A stretch of 7,110 bases of DNA, taken from NCBI GenBank assembly GCA_900554585.1, contig USHS01000065.1, forward strand, positions 1 through 7,110, written 5' to 3'. The first letter of the stretch is position 1. Every line of letters begins with the position of its first letter. A model generated the notes under the pieces. It did not search any database and was not told where the DNA came from. It worked only from the letters and a program-made list of their open reading frames with translations. Positions 5,091 to 7,110 of this stretch are shown here, piece after piece. Both the position numbers and the translations under genes were made by a program. This DNA is from an uncultured Collinsella sp. (GTDB lineage: Bacteria; Actinomycetota; Coriobacteriia; Coriobacteriales; Coriobacteriaceae).

Positions 5091-5112
5091 AGCGACAGAA
5101 GGAGACATAAAT

Positions 5113-5751
5113 ATGATCTGGTTTACCAGCGACACCCACTTCGGGCATGAGAACGTGCTGAAGTTCACCGACCGCCCGTGGGAGACGATTTGGCAGATGA
5201 ACGACGCCATCGTCGACAGCATCAACGGCAGGGTTGCCGTGGACGACGAACTCTACATCCTGGGTGATTTCTCATTCAAGATGACCGCCCAGGACGCCTA
5301 TGGGCTTCGCAAGCGGATTGCCTGCAGACGCATCCACCTCGTCCCGGGAAACCACGACAAGGACTGGACCCAGCCGGCGGTCGCTGGCGCCTTCACCGTG
5401 GAACCGCCGATCTGCGTGCTCAAGATCGACGGGCAGAAGATCGTCCTGTGCCATTACCCCATGGCCGACTGGCAGGGCATGAGCCATGGATCGTGGCACC
5501 TTCACGGACACATCCACAGCAGCGGCGGCGCGTACAACGAGTTCAACCGCAAGCAGGGCCTTCTGCGCTACGACGTCGGTTGCGATGCCAACGGGCACTC
5601 CCCGGTGAGCCTCGACGAGCTGAGGGGATGGTTCGCCGGAGTCGACGAGCCGTGCGGCCGGGTGAAATGGCCCTGGTGGGTCAACGAGACCGGCGACAGG
5701 CAGGTCGAGCGCGAGCTGGCGGCGTACAAGAGGGAGGAGGTGATTCGATGA
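5113..5751 (+). CDS. Calcineurin-like metallophosphoesterase 1, 212 aa
   Basis: ATG 5113 follows AAGGAG (5099-5104) with an 8-nt spacer, and the protein then opens directly with the first beta strand and metal motif. An upstream TTG at 5020 would add 31 residues encoded by the hairpin region and is rejected. All metallophosphoesterase motifs are present: D7-x-H9 (SDTHFGH), G51-D52 (LGDFSF), G79-N-H-D82 (PGNHD), H114 (CHYP) and G132-H-I-H135. These bind two metal ions and hydrolyse a phosphoester; the substrate is not predictable, and members act on nucleotides, phosphodiesters or phosphoproteins. Residues 165-212 form a Trp-rich and charged C-terminal extension. The protein has no signal peptide, so it should be cytoplasmic. 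It is the first gene of a three-gene run and overlaps the next by 4 nt (ATGA). It is only distantly similar to its two neighbours, so it is a different subfamily. Confidence 0.9.
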   Translation: MIWFTSDTHFGHENVLKFTDRPWETIWQMNDAIVDSINGRVAVDDELYILGDFSFKMTAQDAYGLRKRIACRRIHLVPGNHDKDWTQPAVAGAFTVEPPICVLKIDGQKIVLCHYPMADWQGMSHGSWHLHGHIHSSGGAYNEFNRKQGLLRYDVGCDANGHSPVSLDELRGWFAGVDEPCGRVKWPWWVNETGDRQVERELAAYKREEVIR

Positions 5752-6473
5752 CGGTCTATGTGACGGGCGACATCCACAGTGGGCTCGACATGCAAAAGCT
5801 CCGCGACTGGGAGCTTGGGGATAGCCTTGGCAGCGACGACTATCTCATCGTCGCCGGCGACTTTGGCTTTCCGTGGGATTTCTCTGCCGAGGAATGCGCC
5901 GACATCGCCTGGCTGGAGTCGCGCCCCTACACGGTGCTGTTCGTCGACGGCAACCACGAGCGCTTCGACCATTGGGCGGAGCGCCCCATGGAGCCGTGGC
6001 ACGGCGGGCTGACGCAGCGCCTATCGGATACCTCGTCCATCCGTCGCCTCATGCGCGGGGAGGTCTTCGAGCTCGACGGGAAGACGGTCTTCACCATGGG
6101 CGGGGCGACGAGCGTCGACAGGGCGTACCGCATCCCGTACAGCTCGTGGTGGCCGCAGGAGCTGCCGGACGAGCGCGATTTCGATGCCGCGCGGGCAAGG
6201 CTCGACGAGGTCGCCTGGAAGGTCGACTGCGTCATCACCCATACCTGCGCCACGCGCATGCTCTCGCCGACGCTCTACCCGGACCCAGGCTGGGAACGCC
6301 CTGATGTGGACCGGCTGACCGGATTCCTCGACGAGCTCGAGGACCGCCTGGACTATAAACATTGGTATTACGGCCATTTTCACCGAGACGGCAACCCGGA
6401 CGAACGGCACACGGTGCTGTATGACCGGATCGTGAGACTCGGGGACAAACTCCTGCCGTGGGGCGCGTACTGA
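5748..6473 (+). CDS. Metallophosphoesterase 2, 241 aa (tandem paralogue of the next gene)
   Basis: ATG 5748 overlaps the previous stop (ATGA) and has AGGAGG (5735-5740) with a 7-nt spacer, so it has its own good ribosome site. The protein begins MTVYVTGDIH and carries D8-x-H10, G37-D38-F (VAGDFGFPW), G68-N-H-E71 (DGNHE), H165 (ITHTC) and G209-H-F-H212. The third block is GNHE rather than the commoner GNHD, a variant shared with the downstream paralogue. Between blocks there is a conserved LMRGEVFELDGKTVFTMGGA (101-120) and WWPQE (134-138). A two-metal phosphoesterase reaction is expected; the substrate is unknown. The protein has no signal peptide or membrane segment. It is GC-rich like the first gene of the window, unlike the mob module. 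The stop shares one base with the next start (TGATG), indicating coupled translation. Confidence 0.9.
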   Translation: MTVYVTGDIHSGLDMQKLRDWELGDSLGSDDYLIVAGDFGFPWDFSAEECADIAWLESRPYTVLFVDGNHERFDHWAERPMEPWHGGLTQRLSDTSSIRRLMRGEVFELDGKTVFTMGGATSVDRAYRIPYSSWWPQELPDERDFDAARARLDEVAWKVDCVITHTCATRMLSPTLYPDPGWERPDVDRLTGFLDELEDRLDYKHWYYGHFHRDGNPDERHTVLYDRIVRLGDKLLPWGAY

Positions 6474-7110
6474 TGGCTATCTATGTGACGGGCGACGTGC
6501 ACGGCAGGGCCGAGTATGGGTCCAGCCGGTTTGCCTTCAAGAATTGGCCGCTGGGCCGGACCCTGACGCGCGATGACGTGGTGATCGTTGCCGGCGACTT
6601 CGGCTTTGTCTGGGACGGCTCAAACGCCGAGAAGTATTGGCTCAACTGGCTTGAGTCCAAACCGTGGACTACGTGCTTCGTCGACGGAAACCATGAGAAC
6701 CATCACGCCTTGGCTAATCTGCCGGTACGGGAGTGGAACGGTGGGCTCGTCCATGAGGCGCGACCGCACGTGCTGCACCTGATGCGTGGGGAGGTGTTCG
6801 ACATCGGCGGGCTCACGGTCCTTGCCATGGGCGGTGCCGCGAGCAACGACAGGCAGTGTCGCAGGGAGGGGAGGAGCTGGTGGCCCGAGGAGATGCCGAG
6901 CGAGGAAGAGATGGAGCGCTGCCGCGCCTCGCTCGACCGCGTGGGCTGGAAGGTCGACTACGTGGTGACTCACGAGGCGCCGGCCGCCCTTGCTGAGGGG
7001 CTGTGCCGAGAGTGCGGACGCGAATATCGGGACGACCGGCTTCAGCGATTCCTTGCCGAGCTCGACGGGCAGCTCGGCTACCGCGCCTGGTTCTTCGGCC
7101 ACTACCACGG
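6473..7110 (+). CDS. Metallophosphoesterase 3 (3'-partial), paralogue of metallophosphoesterase 2
   Basis: The frame opens at ATG 6473, inside the TGA of the previous gene, and is still open at the right edge (212 complete codons visible). It has only a weak purine-rich site upstream (GGGG at 6460-6463), so reinitiation after gene 2 is likely. The protein starts MAIYVTGDVHGR and shows D8-x-H10, G41-D42-F (VAGDFGFVW), G72-N-H-E75, H167 (VTHEAP) and, at the very edge, G209-H-Y-H212. It aligns along its length with gene 2, including LMRGEVFDIGG, AMGGAAS and WWPEE, so the two arose by tandem duplication and then diverged. It has an additional Cys pair, C178-x-x-C181, near the C-terminal part that gene 2 lacks. 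Only the last few dozen residues should be missing, judging from gene 2. Substrate unknown. Confidence 0.9.
   Translation, partial: MAIYVTGDVHGRAEYGSSRFAFKNWPLGRTLTRDDVVIVAGDFGFVWDGSNAEKYWLNWLESKPWTTCFVDGNHENHHALANLPVREWNGGLVHEARPHVLHLMRGEVFDIGGLTVLAMGGAASNDRQCRREGRSWWPEEMPSEEEMERCRASLDRVGWKVDYVVTHEAPAALAEGLCRECGREYRDDRLQRFLAELDGQLGYRAWFFGHYH

Noticed and set aside
4898..5092. 64-codon open frame as a possible leader peptide before the metallophosphoesterase genes
   Set aside because: It starts at TTG inside a terminator-like hairpin with no ribosome site, and its stop falls in the T-tract region. The composition is not protein-like.
5020..5112. TTG start giving a 31-residue extension to metallophosphoesterase 1
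   Set aside because: The extension is encoded by the two leader hairpins, its GGAG is only 1 nt from the TTG, and ATG 5113 has a well-spaced AAGGAG and puts the metal motif at the normal distance from the N-terminus.
6620..7108. Minus-strand open frame opposite metallophosphoesterase 3
   Set aside because: It is antisense to a gene with all metallophosphoesterase motifs; the frame is open only because of GC-rich codon structure.

Overview
The window looks like a chromosomal accessory region of a GC-rich Gram-positive bacterium, most likely an actinobacterium of the Coriobacteriia type (Collinsella/Olsenella-like). The grounds are an alanine-rich surface protein ending in an LAXTG sorting signal (the type used by actinobacterial class E sortases), GC-rich flanking genes, strong Shine-Dalgarno sites, and a relaxase of a type I associate with that group. 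The taxonomic call is an inference from style, not from a marker gene. All supported genes are on the + strand.

Layout. (1) 1-1454: the 3' part of a large cell-wall-anchored coiled-coil protein, closed by a strong hairpin terminator. (2) 1520-2173: a small exported, possibly lipid-anchored protein with a long charged linker and a C-terminal domain carrying GH[WY]E repeats, also closed by a terminator. (3) 2303-4533: a visibly AT-richer mobilization module. It has a 46-aa charged protein, a 357-nt non-coding stretch packed with inverted repeats, a MobC-like accessory protein with two ribbon-helix-helix-like segments, and a relaxase read with a 4-nt overlap. The repeat-rich stretch is the best candidate for the origin of transfer and for the mob operon leader. 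No integrase, recombinase, coupling protein or replication protein is visible, so the full element, if intact, must extend outside the window. (4) 4534-5112: mostly non-coding, with a 41-aa hydrophobic/basic peptide gene whose Shine-Dalgarno site can be sequestered by a hairpin, a candidate opposing promoter, and a leader with a U-tract hairpin just before the next gene. (5) 5113-7110: three overlapping calcineurin-like metallophosphoesterase genes. The second and third are clear tandem paralogues, and the third runs off the right edge.

How the parts may work together. MobC and the relaxase would nick and mobilize DNA at a nearby oriT, using transfer machinery supplied by another element. The small peptide resembles type I toxins in form and could be a maintenance factor. 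The metallophosphoesterases are translationally coupled and probably form one operon under leader control; their substrates cannot be told from sequence. The most interesting unexplained signal is the ladder of overlapping and competing hairpins at 2624-2796 upstream of mobC. It offers alternative pairings involving a U-tract hairpin and the mobC ribosome-binding site.
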